A DNA stretch of 64,000 nucleotides from an uncultured Williamsia sp. (GCF_947494875.1 NZ_CANLWM010000005.1:248001-312000), one strand, 5' to 3'. Positions 9,554 to 18,969 are shown, counted from the first letter of the stretch. Notes: generated from the letters alone by a model not told the origin. Numbers and translations are program-made.

Positions 9554-11119
9554 ATGGCGGCACCCGATCACGACCCGACCAGCGAACCCGACCGCCGGCG
9601 GGGGACATCCCCGACGCGCCCATCTACCGAGGAGACCACCTTCTTCACCGAGAACCCCTCCGGCGTCGCCTATGCCGACATCGACGACACCCCGGACCAC
9701 GCCAACGACCCCACCGACCGCTCGGACGGTGCACGACGCACACCGACCACCGGCGAACTCCAGCTCGACGAACGGTCGTCGCTACAGCGTGTGCCCGGTC
9801 TGTCCACCGAGCTCACCGACATCACCGAGGTCGAGTACCGACAGCTGCGCCTCGAGCGCGTCGTTCTGGTCGGTGTGTGGACCGAGGGTTCGCAGGCAGC
9901 CGTCCACGGACGGATGGCCGAGCTCGCCGCACTCGCCGAGACCGCGGGGTCGGAGATCCTCGACGGCGTCGTCCAACGCCGCGACCGCCCCGACCCGGCC
10001 ACCTACATCGGCTCCGGCAAGGCGCACGAACTGCGCGAGGTCGTCCTCGCGACCGGCGCCGACACCGTCATCTGCGACGGTGAACTCACCCCGGCACAGC
10101 TGACCGCGCTGGAGAAGATCGTCAAGGTCAAGGTCATCGACCGCACAGCCCTCATCCTCGACATCTTCGCCCAGCACGCCACCTCCCGAGAGGGCAAGGC
10201 GCAGGTCGCGCTGGCGCAGATGGAGTACATGCTCCCGCGTCTGCGCGGCTGGGGTGAGTCCATGTCCCGCCAGGCCGGTGGTCGCGCCGGCAGCAACGGC
10301 GGCGTGGGCCTGCGTGGTCCCGGTGAGACCAAGATCGAGACCGACCGCCGTCGCATCCGTGAGCGGATGGCCAAGCTGCGCCGCGAGATCCGGGGGATGA
10401 AGACCGCCCGCACGGTCAGTCGCACCCGACGGAAGTCGTCGGTGGTGCCGACGATCACCATCGCCGGGTACACCAACGCCGGCAAGTCGAGCCTCATCAA
10501 CGCCATGACCGGTTCCGGCGTGCTGGTGCAGGACGCGTTGTTCGCGACCCTGGACCCGACGACGCGCCGCGCCACCCTCGACGACGGGCGTGAGGTGACG
10601 TTCACCGACACCGTCGGGTTCGTGCGTCACCTCCCGACCCAGCTGATCGAGGCGTTCCGCTCGACCCTGGAGGAGGTCGTCGACGCCGACGTCGTCCTGC
10701 ACGTCGTCGACGCGTCGGACCCGATGCCGATGGATCAGATCTCGACCGTCCGCCGGGTGATCGCCGACGTCGTCGCCGAGGAGGACGCGGTCTCGCCGCC
10801 GGAGATCCTGGTGATCAACAAGATCGACCGGGCCGATCCGCTGGTGCTCGCCGCCCTCCGCGGTGAGTTCCCCGACGCCGTGTTCGTCTCGGCCACGACC
10901 GGGACCGGGCTCGAGGAGCTCTTCACACGGGTGCGCGAGGTCGCGAGTCGTGACGACGTCGACATGACGGTCCTCGTGCCCTACTCGCGGGGAGACCTGG
11001 TGTCGCGCATCCATGCTCACGGGGACGTGCTCGACACCGAGCACGCCGAGAACGGCACACGCCTGCACGTCCGCGTCCCGCCCGCGTTGGCCGGTGAACT
11101 GGACGACCTGAGGATCTGA
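9554..11119 (+). CDS. hflX: GTPase HflX
   Basis: Ribosome-associated GTPase implicated in rescue of stalled 70S ribosomes. 521 aa, longer than the E. coli protein because of an acidic, disordered N-terminal extension of ~75 residues typical of actinobacterial members. The HflX N-domain follows (RLERVVLVGVW; DPATYIGSGKAHEL), then a Gly-rich linker (GGRAGSNGGVGLRGPGETK) and a G domain with P-loop AGYTNAGKSS, G3 DTVGFVRHLP and G4 NKID. It starts 7 bp after dapF. A strong hairpin follows the stop. Confidence 0.94.
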   Translation: MAAPDHDPTSEPDRRRGTSPTRPSTEETTFFTENPSGVAYADIDDTPDHANDPTDRSDGARRTPTTGELQLDERSSLQRVPGLSTELTDITEVEYRQLRLERVVLVGVWTEGSQAAVHGRMAELAALAETAGSEILDGVVQRRDRPDPATYIGSGKAHELREVVLATGADTVICDGELTPAQLTALEKIVKVKVIDRTALILDIFAQHATSREGKAQVALAQMEYMLPRLRGWGESMSRQAGGRAGSNGGVGLRGPGETKIETDRRRIRERMAKLRREIRGMKTARTVSRTRRKSSVVPTITIAGYTNAGKSSLINAMTGSGVLVQDALFATLDPTTRRATLDDGREVTFTDTVGFVRHLPTQLIEAFRSTLEEVVDADVVLHVVDASDPMPMDQISTVRRVIADVVAEEDAVSPPEILVINKIDRADPLVLAALRGEFPDAVFVSATTGTGLEELFTRVREVASRDDVDMTVLVPYSRGDLVSRIHAHGDVLDTEHAENGTRLHVRVPPALAGELDDLRI

Positions 11120-11132
11120 GCCGACCCCACGC

Positions 11133-11180
11133 ACGACGCGGCCCCCGGTGCTCGATGGTGAGCACCGGGGGCCGCGTCGT
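11133..11180. terminator. Bidirectional hairpin terminator between hflX and ptsH
   Basis: A perfect inverted repeat with 21-bp arms (11133-11153 and 11160-11180) and a 6-nt loop GATGGT, lying between the convergent hflX and ptsH genes. There is no long U tract on either side, as is common in high-GC actinobacteria. Confidence 0.85.
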
Positions 11181-11188
11181 CGTGTCGG

Positions 11189-11449
11189 TCAGTCCGCGTC
11201 GAGATCCTTCGCGACGAGGCCGGCGATCGAGTCGAGTGTCGGCTGGTCGTCGGCGGTGACGACGACCGGCGTCCCCTTCTCGGCGCCGAGCGTCATGATC
11301 ATGAGCGCCGAGCCGGCGTCGATCGGCTCCCCGCCCTCGACGGCGAGCGTCACGGCGGAACCGGCGGCCGCGACGGCTTCGGCGATGATCGTCGCGGGCC
11401 GGGCGTGCAGACCGACGGCGGAGCCGACGGAGACGGTGGTGCTGGGCAT
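11189..11449 (-). CDS. ptsH: Phosphocarrier protein HPr
   Basis: Small PTS phosphocarrier, 86 aa, relaying phosphate from PtsI to the EIIA domain of FruA. The active-site histidine is H15 in GLHARPA, in the canonical position; the second conserved region DAGSALMIMTLG surrounds the usual regulatory-serine site. The ATG at 11449 is preceded by an AGAAGGGA-type ribosome binding site. Last gene of fruR-fruK-fruA-ptsH, 32 bp after fruA. A long in-frame ORF extending upstream is a shadow of fruA. Confidence 0.95.
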   Translation of the reverse strand: MPSTTVSVGSAVGLHARPATIIAEAVAAAGSAVTLAVEGGEPIDAGSALMIMTLGAEKGTPVVVTADDQPTLDSIAGLVAKDLDAD

Positions 11450-11481
11450 GGGTGTGGTCCCTTCTTCGGTGACGGGTGTGG

Positions 11482-13596
11482 TCAGGCTGCCACGGGTGCG
11501 GCGGCCGGGGTGGCGCTGACGCTGTTCTTGGCGGTGCGGACGCGCATCTCCTTGAGTGCGACGACGATCGCCGCCGCCACCGCGGTGCCCACGGCGAGTG
11601 CGACGAGGAACCCGAGGACGTTGCTCATCGCGAAGAACACGAAGATGCCGCCGTGCGGGGCGCGCAGGCCCACGTCGAACGCCATCGTGAGCGCGCCGGT
11701 GACGGCGCCGCCCGCCATCATCGAGGGGATGACGCGCAGCGGGTCGGCCGCCGCGAACGGGATGGCACCCTCGGAGATGAACGACGCACCGAGAAGCCAT
11801 GCGGCCTTGCCGTTCTCCCGCTCGGGCTCGGTGAAGAGCCGCGGGCGCACCAGGGTCGCGAGAGCCATGGCGAGCGGCGGCACCATGCCCGCGGCCATCA
11901 CGGTCGCCATGATCCGCAGATCCGGCGCGGCGCCGACGGCGAGGCCCTGGACTGCGAACGCGTAGGCCGCCTTGTTGACCGGTCCGCCGAGGTCGAAGCA
12001 CATCATCAGGCCGAGGATGATCCCGAGGATGATGACCGAGCTGCCCGACATGTTCGACAGCGCGTCCTGCAGCTCCCGGGTGACCCAGGCGAGCGGACGA
12101 CCGAGCACCATGAACATCAGCGCACCGGTGATCAGGGTGGCGAGCAGCGGGATGATGACGACCGGCATGAGACCACGAGCCCACTGCGGCAGCGGGATCC
12201 GACCGATGTACAGCGCGACGAAGCCGGCGATCAGACCACCGACGAGGCCGCCGATGAAGCCGGCGCCCACCGTCGAGGCGATGTACCCGGCGGTGAACCC
12301 CGGTGCCAGGCCGGGACGGTCGGCGATCGCGAAGGCGATGTAGCCGGCGAGGGCGGGCACCAGGAAGAAGAACGCCAGCGACCCGATCTCGAAGAACACG
12401 CCTCCGAGATACTGGGCGAACCCACCCGAGGGCAGGTTGGTGAGGCTGTTGCTCAGCGCGATCGTCGCGCCGAGGGGATCGGTGGCGCCGTTCGGCTTGA
12501 GCGCCATCTCGTACCCGCCGAGCAGGAAGCCCAGCGCGATCAGAAGACCGCCCGCGGCGACGAACGGGATCATGTAGCTGACACCGGTCAGGAGGATCTG
12601 GCGCAGGCGGACGCCCCAGCTCAGCTCGCTGGTCGATGCGGCGGCGGCTCCGCCGGCGGCCGGCGTGCCGGAGACCCGTGCGGCCGAGGGGTTCCCGGCC
12701 GCGGCGACCGCATCGGCGATCATCGCGTCCGGCTCGTTGATGGCGCGCTTGGTGCCCGACTCGATCACGGGCTTGCCCGCGAACCGCTCGCGGCCCTTGA
12801 CGCCCACGTCGGTGGCGAAGATGACCGCGTCCGCAGCGGCGATCACCGAGGCATCCATCGGGGTCGACTTGGACGAACCCTGGGTCTCGACGACGAAGTC
12901 GACACCGGCGCGCTCGGCGGCGTAGGTGAGGGAGTCCGCCGCCATGTAGGTGTGGGCGATCCCGGTGGGGCACGCGGTGATCGCGACGATCGACGTGCGC
13001 TTGCCGGAGGTCGTGTCGGCGACCGGCTCGGTGGTGGCCGGGGCGGTGGCGGCCGGGGCCGTGCTCGCCGTGGCGCCGGTGGAGCCGGTCGCGGGTGCGG
13101 GGGAGACGACGTCGCCGACGAGGTCGACGATCGTCGCGGCGTCGGGCGCAGAGCGGAGCGCCGCGACGAAGTCGGGACGGACGAGGGCCCGCGCCAGCGC
13201 GCTGAGCAGCTTCATGTGCTCGGATCCGCCGGACGCCGGTGCGGCGATGAGGAACACGATGTCGGCCGGGCCGTCGGACGCGCCGAAGTCGACCTTCGGT
13301 GCCAGGCGGGCGAACGCCAGGCTCGCCCGGGTGACGCCCTCGGTGCGGCAGTGGGGGATGGCGATACCACCGGGCAACCCGGTGGGCGACTGAGCCTCAC
13401 GGGCGAGAGCGGCGTCGACGAGGCCGTCGGCGGCACTCGCACGCCCCGTGGCGACCAGGAGGTCGGCGAGGTGCCGGATGACCGCGGCGGTGTCGGACCC
13501 GGCGTTCACGTCGAGCGCGACGGTGGCCGTCTCGATGATCGTCGACGCCTGTGGGTCGGAGCCCGGGGTGGCCGGGCCGGGATGGGTGGTGGACAT
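11482..13596 (-). CDS. fruA: Fructose-specific PTS permease EIIABC
   Basis: Membrane permease that imports fructose and phosphorylates it to fructose-1-phosphate. 704 aa with all three domains in the order A-B-C. EIIA at ~15-160 has the phospho-His H82 in IAIPHCRTEG; an Ala/Pro/Thr-rich linker follows (~165-198); EIIB at ~200-300 has the phospho-Cys C209 in ITACPTGIAHTYMAA; EIIC at ~330-690 has several membrane segments. The ATG at 13596 is preceded by a purine-rich AGAAGAGG site. It lies 86 bp downstream of fruK in the fru operon. Confidence 0.95.
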   Translation of the reverse strand: MSTTHPGPATPGSDPQASTIIETATVALDVNAGSDTAAVIRHLADLLVATGRASAADGLVDAALAREAQSPTGLPGGIAIPHCRTEGVTRASLAFARLAPKVDFGASDGPADIVFLIAAPASGGSEHMKLLSALARALVRPDFVAALRSAPDAATIVDLVGDVVSPAPATGSTGATASTAPAATAPATTEPVADTTSGKRTSIVAITACPTGIAHTYMAADSLTYAAERAGVDFVVETQGSSKSTPMDASVIAAADAVIFATDVGVKGRERFAGKPVIESGTKRAINEPDAMIADAVAAAGNPSAARVSGTPAAGGAAAASTSELSWGVRLRQILLTGVSYMIPFVAAGGLLIALGFLLGGYEMALKPNGATDPLGATIALSNSLTNLPSGGFAQYLGGVFFEIGSLAFFFLVPALAGYIAFAIADRPGLAPGFTAGYIASTVGAGFIGGLVGGLIAGFVALYIGRIPLPQWARGLMPVVIIPLLATLITGALMFMVLGRPLAWVTRELQDALSNMSGSSVIILGIILGLMMCFDLGGPVNKAAYAFAVQGLAVGAAPDLRIMATVMAAGMVPPLAMALATLVRPRLFTEPERENGKAAWLLGASFISEGAIPFAAADPLRVIPSMMAGGAVTGALTMAFDVGLRAPHGGIFVFFAMSNVLGFLVALAVGTAVAAAIVVALKEMRVRTAKNSVSATPAAAPVAA

Positions 13597-13682
13597 TCGT
13601 GCCTCTTCTGCTCAGGTGGATCGGTGGTGACGAGAACTGTTGCGGGACTTCGTCGGTCGTCGGTGGTCGGCGGCCGTGGTCG

Positions 13683-14654
13683 TCAGACGAATGGTGTGGA
13701 CACCTCGCTCACCCGCACCGCGTGCAGCGCGAGGTCATCGGGGGAGGGTGGCTGGGTTCCCGGGAGGGCGGCGGCGGCCGAGCCGTGGGCGACCGCGGAG
13801 CGGAGCGCATCCGCGGGCCCGTGGCCCGACAGGTCGGAGAGGAGGTAGCCGGCGAGGGTCGCGTCCCCGGCGCCGACCGTGCTCACGGGGGTGATGGGCG
13901 GCGGTGCGGCCTGCCAGGCGCCGTCGGCGGTGACCAGCAGCGCGCCCGCCGCGCCGAGCGTGGCGAGGACGGCGCACCCGGCCGTCCCCACGACCGAGCG
14001 GGCGGCGTCGAGCGTCGGGGTGAAATCCCCACCGGCCGCCGCGGAGTCGAGCTCGTCGACGTCGGCACCGGTGATCTCGCACAGTTCCTCGGTGTTCGGC
14101 TTGATCAGGTCGACCGACCCGTCGGCCAGGGCCCCGATCAATGCGGCCAACGGGGCTCCCGAGGTGTCGACCGCGACCCGGCAGCCCGAGCCGGCGAGCG
14201 CGGCGGCGATGCGACCGTAGAGGTCGCTGGGCGCGCCGGGCGGCAGGGACCCGCACAGCGCCACCCAGGCCGCGGACTCGGCGACGTCGAGGACGAGGGA
14301 GAACAGCGCGTCGACCTGCTGTGCACCCAGCGTCGCGCCGGGCAGGTTGAGCTTCGTGGTGGTGCCGTCGGGTTCGGTGACGGTGATGTTCGTCCGGACC
14401 TCGTCGGCGACCTCGACGGTGCGGTGCGCCAGGCCCACCGCGTCCAGGCCGAGCAGCAGGGGGTCGCCTGTCGGCGCGGGCAGGATCGCGATGGTGGGGA
14501 CGCCGGCGACCTGGGCCACGCGGGAGACGTTGATGCCCTTGCCTCCCGGCTCGCTGCGACTGCCGAGTGCCCGGGCGACCGAACCGCGCTCGAGGGGACC
14601 GGGCAGCACGACGGTGCGGTCGAGACTGGGGTTGGCGGTGACGGTGACGATCAT
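13683..14654 (-). CDS. fruK: 1-phosphofructokinase FruK
   Basis: Phosphorylates fructose-1-phosphate to fructose-1,6-bisphosphate, linking the PTS to glycolysis. 323 aa, PfkB family: N-terminal substrate motif MIVTVTANPSLDRT and GGKGINVSR, and C-terminal anion hole with catalytic Asp in TVGAGDATLAGYL. The ATG at 14654 overlaps the fruR stop (ATGA), so it is probably translationally coupled. A longer ORF in the same frame is a shadow through fruR. Confidence 0.95.
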   Translation of the reverse strand: MIVTVTANPSLDRTVVLPGPLERGSVARALGSRSEPGGKGINVSRVAQVAGVPTIAILPAPTGDPLLLGLDAVGLAHRTVEVADEVRTNITVTEPDGTTTKLNLPGATLGAQQVDALFSLVLDVAESAAWVALCGSLPPGAPSDLYGRIAAALAGSGCRVAVDTSGAPLAALIGALADGSVDLIKPNTEELCEITGADVDELDSAAAGGDFTPTLDAARSVVGTAGCAVLATLGAAGALLVTADGAWQAAPPPITPVSTVGAGDATLAGYLLSDLSGHGPADALRSAVAHGSAAAALPGTQPPSPDDLALHAVRVSEVSTPFV

Positions 14655-15418
14655 GCGATCACGACCTCGACGCCGAGCGCGGACAGGCGGGCGGAGAAGA
14701 CGGGATCGATGCCCTCGTCGGTGATGAGGACGTCGACGGCGGTGATGTCGGCGAAGCTGCGGAGGTCCTCGCGTCCGATCTTGGTGGAGTCGGCGAGGAC
14801 GACGACCCGCTGTGCCGCCGCGACCATCGCCGACTTCACCGCGGCCTCCTCGATGTCGGGGGTCGATAGGCCGTGGTGTTCGGTGAGGCCGTTGGTGCCG
14901 ATCATCGCGACGTCGACACGCAGGTCGCCGAGTGCCGCGAGCGGTGCCGGACCGACCGCGGCCTGGGTGATCCCGCGGATCCGTCCGCCGAGGAAGTGCA
15001 GGTCGGCGCCGGGATGGTCGGCGACCGTCGAGGCGACGGACAGGGAGTTGGTGAAGACGGTGAGGCCGCGGTCGCGGGGCAGGCGTGCGGCGGCCTGGAT
15101 GGTGGTGGTGCCGGCGTCGATGACGAGGCTGCCGCCGTCGGAGGGGATGAACCGGCACGCCGCGGCGCCGATGCGTCCCTTCTCGTCGGGACGTGCGTCC
15201 GCACGCTCGGCCACGTTCAGCTCCGACGGGCGGATCGCGTCGACGGTCACCGCGCCGCCGTGGACGCGGCGCAGCGCGCCGATCCGCTCCAGCGCGGCGA
15301 GGTCGCGGCGCACCGTCTCGCTGGTGACCGCGAACTCGCGGGCGAGCGCGGTCACCGACGCCCGTCCGTGGTTCGCCACCTGGTCGGCGATGGCCTGCTG
15401 TCGCTCCTCGGCGTACAC
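14651..15418 (-). CDS. fruR: DeoR-family transcriptional regulator FruR
   Basis: 255 aa, probably a repressor of the fructose PTS genes. The N-terminal winged helix-turn-helix of the DeoR family spans residues 1-57 (MYAEERQQAIADQV, VTSETVRRDLAALE), followed by a sugar-phosphate-sensing domain (VIDAGTTTIQAAARL; MIGTNGL). It is the first gene of the fru operon, divergent from ptsI, and the shared intergenic region holds an inverted repeat. The effector is probably a fructose phosphate; this is inferred, not visible. Confidence 0.88.
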   Translation of the reverse strand: MYAEERQQAIADQVANHGRASVTALAREFAVTSETVRRDLAALERIGALRRVHGGAVTVDAIRPSELNVAERADARPDEKGRIGAAACRFIPSDGGSLVIDAGTTTIQAAARLPRDRGLTVFTNSLSVASTVADHPGADLHFLGGRIRGITQAAVGPAPLAALGDLRVDVAMIGTNGLTEHHGLSTPDIEEAAVKSAMVAAAQRVVVLADSTKIGREDLRSFADITAVDVLITDEGIDPVFSARLSALGVEVVIA

Positions 15419-15513
15419 CGTGGCTCCTGTCGTCGTCGGCGGCTCGGAAACCTTGAATCAGGTCATCGATGTGGATTTCTGTGGCAGCCGGTGTTGGTTC
15501 ATGTCTGTTTACG

Positions 15514-15536
15514 CTTGACTGTGTTGACAAGTCAAG
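15514..15536. promoter_or_regulatory. Inverted repeat, candidate FruR operator
   Basis: Arms CTTGACT (15514-15520) and AGTCAAG (15530-15536) separated by 9 bp. The repeat overlaps the TTGACA -35 element at 15524-15529 that faces ptsI. Its place between fruR and ptsI makes it the best operator candidate; binding is inferred. Confidence 0.5.
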
Positions 15537-15551
15537 CATTTCTTGTAATTT
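15524..15551 (+). promoter_or_regulatory. SigA-type promoter for ptsI
   Basis: TTGACA at 15524-15529 and TAATTT at 15546-15551 with a 16-bp spacer, a strong match to housekeeping promoter elements in an unusually AT-rich patch. The start site would be near 15558, giving a leader of ~90 nt before ptsI. Confidence 0.6.
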
Positions 15552-15645
15552 GAGTCACAACAGCCGGTCGAACCGGCCGCCGACACCGCCCACACACCCG
15601 GCACCGGAGTCACACACGGACCGCCGCCCCACCAGAGGTGAACCC

Positions 15646-17349
15646 ATGACCGCTCACACCACCGCCGCGCCTGCCCCCGCATCGGGGACGGTCCTCGTCG
15701 GGACACCCGTCGTCGCCGGGGTGGCCTACGCCCCGGTGATGTGGCCGGGTGCTCGGCCGGCGCTGCCCGGCCCCGGGACCCCTCCGGCGGACACCGAGGC
15801 GGAGTGCGAGCGCTTCACCGCGGCGGCCTCCGCGGTCGCCGACCGACTCCGTTCGCGCGCCTCGGCGGCCACCGGTGTCGCGTCCGAGGTGTTGTCCGCG
15901 ACGGCTGCCCTGGCGGAGGACCGCGGCTGGACCGGGGCGGTCCAGAAGGAGATCCGCGCCGGCGCGCCCGCACCCAACGCGGCCGTCGCCGCCACCGACC
16001 AGTTCGTGACCCTGTTCACCAAACTGGGTGGTCTGATGGCCGAGCGCGTCACGGACCTGAAGGACGTGCGTGACCGCGTGCTCGCCGAGCTCGCCGGCGA
16101 GCCCGAGCCGGGTATCGCGACTCCCGACCACGCCGTGGTCCTGTGCGCAGACGACCTCGCACCCGCCGACACCTCCGGCCTCGACCCCGCCGTCGTCACC
16201 GCGCTGGTCACGCGCCTCGGTGGCCCCACGAGCCACACCGCGATCATCGCCCGCCAGCTCGGCATCCCGTGTGTGGTCGCCGTGTCGGGACTCGACGAGA
16301 TCCCCGCCGGCGCCGCGGTGCTCGTGGACGGTGCGATCGGTGCCATCACGGTCGACCCCGACGAGCGGGTCGCGACCACCGCGGTCCGGGACGCGCGTGC
16401 GGTGGCCGCCGAGATCGCGCAGTGGTCGGGACCCGGCCGCACCGCCGACGGCCACGACGTCGCCATCCTGGCCAACGTGCAGGACGGGGCGTCCGCCCGC
16501 GCGGCGACCGACCACCCGGTGACCGGTGTCGGCCTGTTCCGTACCGAACTCGCCTTCCTCGACCGCGCCTCCGAACCGACCGTGGACGAGCAGACCGCGC
16601 TCTACCGCGACGTCATCGAGGCCTTCGCCGGGACAGCGGATCCCGCCAAGATCGTGATCCGCACGCTCGACGCCGGGTCGGACAAGCCCCTCGCCTTCGT
16701 CGAGTCCGGTACCGAGGCGAACCCGGCTCTCGGGGTCCGCGGACTGCGGGTCGCCCACGCCCATCCCGCCCTGCTCGACCACCAGCTCGACGCGATCGCC
16801 GCCGCGGCGGAGCAGACAGGGACGACCCCGTGGGTGATGGCCCCCATGGTGGCCACGGCGGCGGAGGCCCGAGAGTTCGCTGCGCAGGTCCGTGACCGCG
16901 GACTCGTCGCCGGGGTGATGATCGAGGTCCCGTCGGCGGCGTTGCTGGCGCCCGCGATCCTGGCCGAGGTCGACTTCGCGTCCATCGGTACCAACGACCT
17001 GACGCAGTACACGATGGCCGCGGACCGGATGTCGGCCGACCTGGCCACGCTCACCGACCCGTGGCAGCCCGCCGTGCTGACGCTCATCGACCGCGTCGCC
17101 GCCGCAGGCGTCGCCGCCGGGAAGCCTGTCGGCGTGTGCGGTGAGGCCGCCGCCGACCCGGTGCTGGCGTGTGTGTTGGTGGGCATGGGGGTCACGTCCC
17201 TGTCGAGCGCACCCGCCGCCGCCGCGGCCGTCGGTGCGGCCCTGGGGCGCGTGACCCGCGATGCCTGCCGCGCGGCCGCCGACGCGGTCCTCGCCACCGC
17301 CGACCCCGCCGACGCCCGAGCCGCGGCCACCGCCGCCCTGCAGGGCTGA
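15646..17349 (+). CDS. ptsI: Phosphoenolpyruvate-protein phosphotransferase (PTS enzyme I)
   Basis: Autophosphorylates from PEP and passes phosphate to HPr, starting the PTS cascade in the cytoplasm. 567 aa, usual length. Phospho-His H197 lies in GGPTSHTAIIARQ; the C-terminal PEP-binding barrel has GVGLFRTELAFLD, RTLDAGSDKPL and FASIGTNDLTQY, and the catalytic Cys in GVCGEAAADP. The ATG at 15646 follows an AGAGGTG ribosome binding site; an ORF start at 15469 would read through the promoter and operator. Divergent from fruR. Confidence 0.96.
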   Translation: MTAHTTAAPAPASGTVLVGTPVVAGVAYAPVMWPGARPALPGPGTPPADTEAECERFTAAASAVADRLRSRASAATGVASEVLSATAALAEDRGWTGAVQKEIRAGAPAPNAAVAATDQFVTLFTKLGGLMAERVTDLKDVRDRVLAELAGEPEPGIATPDHAVVLCADDLAPADTSGLDPAVVTALVTRLGGPTSHTAIIARQLGIPCVVAVSGLDEIPAGAAVLVDGAIGAITVDPDERVATTAVRDARAVAAEIAQWSGPGRTADGHDVAILANVQDGASARAATDHPVTGVGLFRTELAFLDRASEPTVDEQTALYRDVIEAFAGTADPAKIVIRTLDAGSDKPLAFVESGTEANPALGVRGLRVAHAHPALLDHQLDAIAAAAEQTGTTPWVMAPMVATAAEAREFAAQVRDRGLVAGVMIEVPSAALLAPAILAEVDFASIGTNDLTQYTMAADRMSADLATLTDPWQPAVLTLIDRVAAAGVAAGKPVGVCGEAAADPVLACVLVGMGVTSLSSAPAAAAAVGAALGRVTRDACRAAADAVLATADPADARAAATAALQG

Positions 17350-17385
17350 GTCCGCGGGTCCCCCGAGCCGGACCCCGCAGACGAC

Positions 17386-17416
17386 ACGAGGCGCCCTCCA
17401 CCGGAGGGCGCCTCGT
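17386..17416. terminator. Hairpin terminator between ptsI and lexA
   Basis: Perfect 14-bp arms (17386-17399 and 17403-17416) around a 3-nt loop ACC, between the convergent ptsI and lexA genes; it could serve both directions. Confidence 0.8.
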
Positions 17417-17434
17417 CACGTCGGAGGGGTGGGA

Positions 17435-18115
17435 TCAGATGCGACGCATCACCGTGACGACCTTGCCCAGGATGGCGGCGTCGTCGCCCGGGATCGGGTC
17501 GAAGGCGGCGTTGTGCGGCATCAACCACACGTGGCCGTCGGTGCGTTTGAACGTCTTGACCGTCGCCTCGCCGTCGATCATCGCCGCGACGATGTCGCCG
17601 TTGTCGGCCACGTTCTGCTGACGGACGACCACCCAGTCCCCGTCGCAGATGGCGGCGTCGATCATCGACTCACCCACGACGCGCAGCAGGAACAGGGCGC
17701 CGTCGCCGACGAGTTCGCGGGGGAGCGGGAAGACGTCCTCGACGGCCTCCTCGGCCAGGATCGGGCCGCCTGCGGCGATGCGACCCAGGACGGGGACGAA
17801 CGTCGGTGTGGGCAACGGGGTCGCGCCGCTGTCGCCGCCGTCACCGGGGTCGTTCTCCTGGACGTTGACCGCACGGGGCCGGTTGTGGTCTCGCTTGAGG
17901 AACCCCTTGCGCTCCAGTGTGCGCAGCTGGTGCGCGACCGACGAGGTGGAGGTCAGGCCGACGGCGTCGCCGATCTCCCGGATGCTCGGGGGATACCCGC
18001 GCTCCCGGACCGACGAACGGATGACGCGCAACACCTCGAGCTGGCGCTCGGTGAGATCGCTCTCGGCGGGGGCAGTCGTCCTGGTCCCGCCGGGGGTGAT
18101 GGTCGTGTCGGACAC
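17435..18115 (-). CDS. lexA: SOS repressor LexA
   Basis: Represses SOS genes and self-cleaves when RecA filaments form. 226 aa. The N-terminal winged HTH (~20-83) is followed by the cleavage site A115-G116 in RIAAGGP and the catalytic dyad S150 (VVGESM) and K187 (ATVKTF). GTG at 18115 is chosen: it has an AAGGAGAGG ribosome binding site, and upstream residues in the longer ORF (to 18283) would run through the SOS operator. Divergent from the LysM gene at 18319. Probably autoregulated through the box at 18222-18237. Confidence 0.95.
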   Translation of the reverse strand: MSDTTITPGGTRTTAPAESDLTERQLEVLRVIRSSVRERGYPPSIREIGDAVGLTSTSSVAHQLRTLERKGFLKRDHNRPRAVNVQENDPGDGGDSGATPLPTPTFVPVLGRIAAGGPILAEEAVEDVFPLPRELVGDGALFLLRVVGESMIDAAICDGDWVVVRQQNVADNGDIVAAMIDGEATVKTFKRTDGHVWLMPHNAAFDPIPGDDAAILGKVVTVMRRI

Positions 18116-18221
18116 GGCGTCCTCTCCTTCGCGATGCGGTGCTCGTGGGGCGGGTGCCCGGGACGCGAGGCGTGCATCTGTCCTGGTCGTGCCCCGACCG
18201 TAGTCCACGAGGTCACGACTT

Positions 18222-18237
18222 TCAAACATTTGTTCGA
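18222..18237. promoter_or_regulatory. SOS (LexA) box proximal to lexA
   Basis: TCAAACATTTGTTCGA matches the actinobacterial LexA consensus TCGAAC-N4-GTTCGA with one mismatch. It lies about 107 bp upstream of the lexA start and 82 bp upstream of the divergent LysM gene. Confidence 0.8.
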
Positions 18238-18273
18238 CGGTGTGTCGACCGTGTCGGAGGCTCGTGGTAGAAC

Positions 18274-18289
18274 TCGAACACACGTTCTT
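18274..18289. promoter_or_regulatory. Second SOS-box-like site, proximal to the LysM gene
   Basis: TCGAACACACGTTCTT has a perfect left half and two mismatches in the right half of the LexA consensus. It is 30 bp upstream of the LysM gene start, where bound LexA would block its transcription. Confidence 0.6.
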
Positions 18290-18318
18290 TCGAACGCCTG
18301 ATCGAGAAGGAGATCGCG

Positions 18319-18852
18319 ATGAGCCAGTCCCTCATGGCCCCCGGTGTCACCCGTGTCGACGCGGACCGTGTCGCGTCCCGCGCAGGCCGTCGTCATCCGC
18401 TCGACCCGTCGCCGCGTCGCAGCGCACGGGTCGCGTCACCCGCGCCGGCCCGTCCGCGTACCCGCCCGGCGGCGACAGCACCCCGACGGCCCACCTCGGC
18501 TACGCCCCGTCCCGTCGGCTCCGCCTGCCGCGAGGGATCGGGACGTACCGGCTCCCTCCGTCCCGCACACGTGGGATGGGGTGCAGCAGTCCTCGCCGGC
18601 CTCGCGCTCGCGGTGGCGCTGTGGGCGGTCGTCGTCGGCGGGTCGATGGTGGCCGACGACCACGCGCCTGCCGTCGTGGGCAGCAGCGTCGTCCACGTCC
18701 GCGGCGGGGAGTCGCTGAGCGCGCTGGCCGCCCGGGCCGTGCCGGACGCACCGGTCGCGCAGGTGGTCGCGGACCTGCGCGAGATGAATCATCTCGAGGG
18801 TTCGGCGCTCACCCCGGGCCAGCCGTTGCTCGCCCCGCAGTACGCACGCTGA
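18319..18852 (+). CDS. LysM-domain membrane protein, SOS-linked division inhibitor (ChiZ/DivS-like)
   Basis: 177 aa. An Arg/Pro/Ala-rich cytoplasmic N-terminus (~1-85) is followed by one membrane helix (~87-110) and an extracytoplasmic LysM-type peptidoglycan-binding domain (~124-172, [17 protein letters not shown]). The architecture and the position divergent from lexA match M. tuberculosis Rv2719c (ChiZ) and Corynebacterium DivS, SOS-induced inhibitors of division. Sequence divergence in the N-terminus is large, so orthology rests mainly on context. The start has an AAGGAGAT ribosome binding site. Confidence 0.82.
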   Translation: MSQSLMAPGVTRVDADRVASRAGRRHPLDPSPRRSARVASPAPARPRTRPAATAPRRPTSATPRPVGSACREGSGRTGSLRPAHVGWGAAVLAGLALAVALWAVVVGGSMVADDHAPAVVGSSVVHVRGGESLSALAARAVPDAPVAQVVADLREMNHLEGSALTPGQPLLAPQYAR

Positions 18853-18969
18853 CGTAGGCGGCGGTGACGGAGGTGGTCATGTCGTATCCGCTGCTCGCGA
18901 GCGCGTCCCACCTCGTGCCCGTCGTGGTCGCACCGGCCCCGACCGCCACGACCGCACCACCGGTCCCGG

